Source: Hydractinia symbiolongicarpus
Taxonomy: Eukaryota; Cnidaria; Hydrozoa; Anthoathecata; Hydractiniidae
Length of the DNA: 64,000 bases
Assembly (NCBI RefSeq): GCF_029227915.1
Contig: NC_079876.1
Coordinates: 7,318,001-7,382,000, forward strand
Direction: 5' to 3'
Shown one piece after another: positions 62,839-64,000 of the stretch. Position numbers and translations under genes: made by a program. The notes beneath the pieces are model-generated. The model was not told the origin of the DNA, did not search any database, and saw only the letters and a program-made list of their open reading frames with translations. How positions within the stretch are numbered: position 1 is the stretch's first letter; the number at the start of each line of letters is the position of its first letter.

Positions 62839-63447
62839 ACTTTTGACTATACGGGCCGAGTCCGGGATTTACGGGAAATGGCGGGTTTTCGTTTGCCGGC
62901 GATCAATTTTCTTTTATTCAGCGTCTCATCAAAAATGAAAACATTTTTGAAAACTACAAGTCTCATGCGTTTTAGTGGTGAAAAGATAATTTAAAAAATC
63001 GTTTTGGAAATGAGTTTACTCACAGGGTACTTTCTTTGTATACATTCGACAATACCGGCCAAGCCCGGGATTTACGGGAAATCGCGGGTTTTCGTTTGCC
63101 GGCGATTAAACCACTTTTATTAAGCGTCTCATCAAAATTGAAAACATTTCTGAAAACTACAAGTCTCATGCGTTTTAGTGGTGAAAAAATAATTTAAAAA
63201 ATCGTTCGGGAAATCAGTTTACTCCCTGGGTACTTTCTTTGTATACTTTTGACTATACGGGCCGAGTCCGGGATTTACGGGAAGTCGCGGGTTTTCGTTT
63301 GCCGGCGTTCAAACTTCTTTTATTCAGCGTCTCATCAAAAATGAAAACATTTTTAAAAACTACAAGTCTCATGGGCTTTAGTGGTGAAATAATAATTTAA
63401 AAAATCGTTCGGGAAATGAGTTTACACCCTGGGTACTTTCTTTGTAT
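62839..63447 (-). repeat. Tandem unit R6b, 3 monomers, 609 bp
   Basis: Second copy of R6a with a handful of changes (gcgatcaattttc near 62900, caaaattgaaaac near 63133, gccggcgttcaaac near 63300). Confidence 0.82.
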
Positions 63448-64000
63448 ACTTTTGACTATACGGGCCGAGTCCGGGATTTACGGGAAATCGCAGGTTTTCG
63501 TTTGCCGGCGATTAAACTTCTTTTATTCAGCGTCTCATCAAAAATGAAAACATTTTTGAAAACTACAAGACTCATGCGTTTTAGTGGTGAAAAAAAAATT
63601 TAAAAAATCGTTCGGGAAATGAGTTTACTCCTTGGGTACTTTCTTTGTATACTTTTGATTAAACAGGCCGAGTCCAGGGTTTACGGGATATGGCAGGTTT
63701 TCGTTTGCCGGCGATCAAACTTCTTTTATTCAGCGTCTCATCAAAAATGAAAACATTTTTGAAAACTACAAGTCTCATGCGTTTTAGTGGTGAAAAAATA
63801 TTTTAAAAAATCGTTCGGGAAATGAGTTTACTCCCTGGGTACTTTCTTTGTAAACTTTTGACTATACGGGCCGAGTCCGGGATTTAATGGAAGTCGCGGG
63901 TTTTCGTTTGCCGGCGTTTAAACTTCTTTTATTCAGCGTCTCATCAAAAATGAAAACATTTTTGAAAACTACAAGTCTCACGGGCTTTAGTGTTGAAATA
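63448..64000 (-). repeat. Window-edge monomers, including R5 copy 2
   Basis: Holds the second gattaaacaggccg copy (63657) and, from about 63718, the second copy of R5. The array continues past the window end without any sign of a boundary. Confidence 0.8.

Larger units (their letters stand above)
43311..64000 (-). repeat. Right arm of the satellite array, same monomer in reverse orientation
   Basis: From 43311 to the window end every monomer reads as the reverse complement of the left-arm monomer, with landmarks such as gcgtctcatc, ctacaagtctcatg, tagtggtgaaa, gtatac and tacggga. There are about 102 copies by length, again at about 203 bp. Both variant classes occur: type A appears as gtatacttttgac with ggccgagtcc, and type B as gtatacattcgac with ggccaagccc. 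Type A dominates again beyond about 59 kb. The arm has its own higher-order duplications, listed separately. It is not a mirror copy of the left arm, although it shares several rare variant haplotypes with it. Confidence 0.97.

Noticed and set aside
1-64000. CRISPR array
   Set aside because: The repeat is about 203 bp with no unique spacers; the whole period is conserved. No cas-like gene is present.
1-64000. Protein with internal repeats encoded by a long tandem-repeat gene
   Set aside because: No frame stays open over more than two monomers, and stops recur in all frames of every copy.

Overview
The whole 64 kb window is one block of satellite DNA: head-to-tail copies of a monomer of about 203 bp, with no unique sequence anywhere. 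I estimate roughly 315 copies (window length divided by mean spacing). In the first 3 kb, monomers start at 1, 204, 407, 609, 812, 1004, 1207, 1410, 1613, 1816, 2019, 2222, 2424, 2627, 2830 and 3032, so the spacing is 202-203 bp except for one 192-bp copy. I see no gene, RNA gene, transposon or CRISPR array. An array of this length, monomer size and organisation points to a eukaryotic nuclear genome and to centromeric, pericentromeric or other heterochromatin. I do not recognise the monomer and cannot name the organism.

The monomer is bipartite. About 70 bp (monomer positions 51-120) are very A+T rich, about 23% G+C by hand count. They carry runs of A and T and a 9-bp inverted repeat with a 4-nt loop. 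About 60 bp (positions 141-200) are about 55% G+C and rich in CpG. The whole monomer is about 38% G+C with about 13 CpG, well above chance. Two main variant classes are intermingled: type A (tcaaaagtatac with actcggcccg) and type B (tcgaatgtatac with gcttggcccg).

Orientation is constant from 1 to 43310 (called +) and reversed from 43311 to 64000 (-). The switch is one head-to-head junction with a perfect 42-bp palindrome at its centre. The flanking arms are not mirror images, so it is not a trivially folded read. Both arms share the same rare multi-variant haplotypes, including an 11-bp deletion linked to a cccgggatg variant.

Layered on the monomers are many multi-monomer duplications that I could measure from diagnostic variants. 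In the left arm they are: a 13-mer/14-mer pair (2626 and 2829 bp, 1259-6713); a 6-mer pair (1207 bp, 7561-9974); an overlapping 10-mer pair (2008 bp, 8973-12988); five successive higher-order units with one module order but different lengths (4862, 4456, 3440, 1612 and 5636 bp, 13021-33026); and shorter duplications from 31 to 43 kb. In the right arm the spacings are 1216, 3645, 5461, 812, 1217, 609 and 3248 bp. This is the pattern expected of an array evolving by unequal exchange or replication slippage. The predicted ORFs (61-96 codons) are by-products of the repeat: 203 is not a multiple of three, so no frame survives from one monomer to the next.
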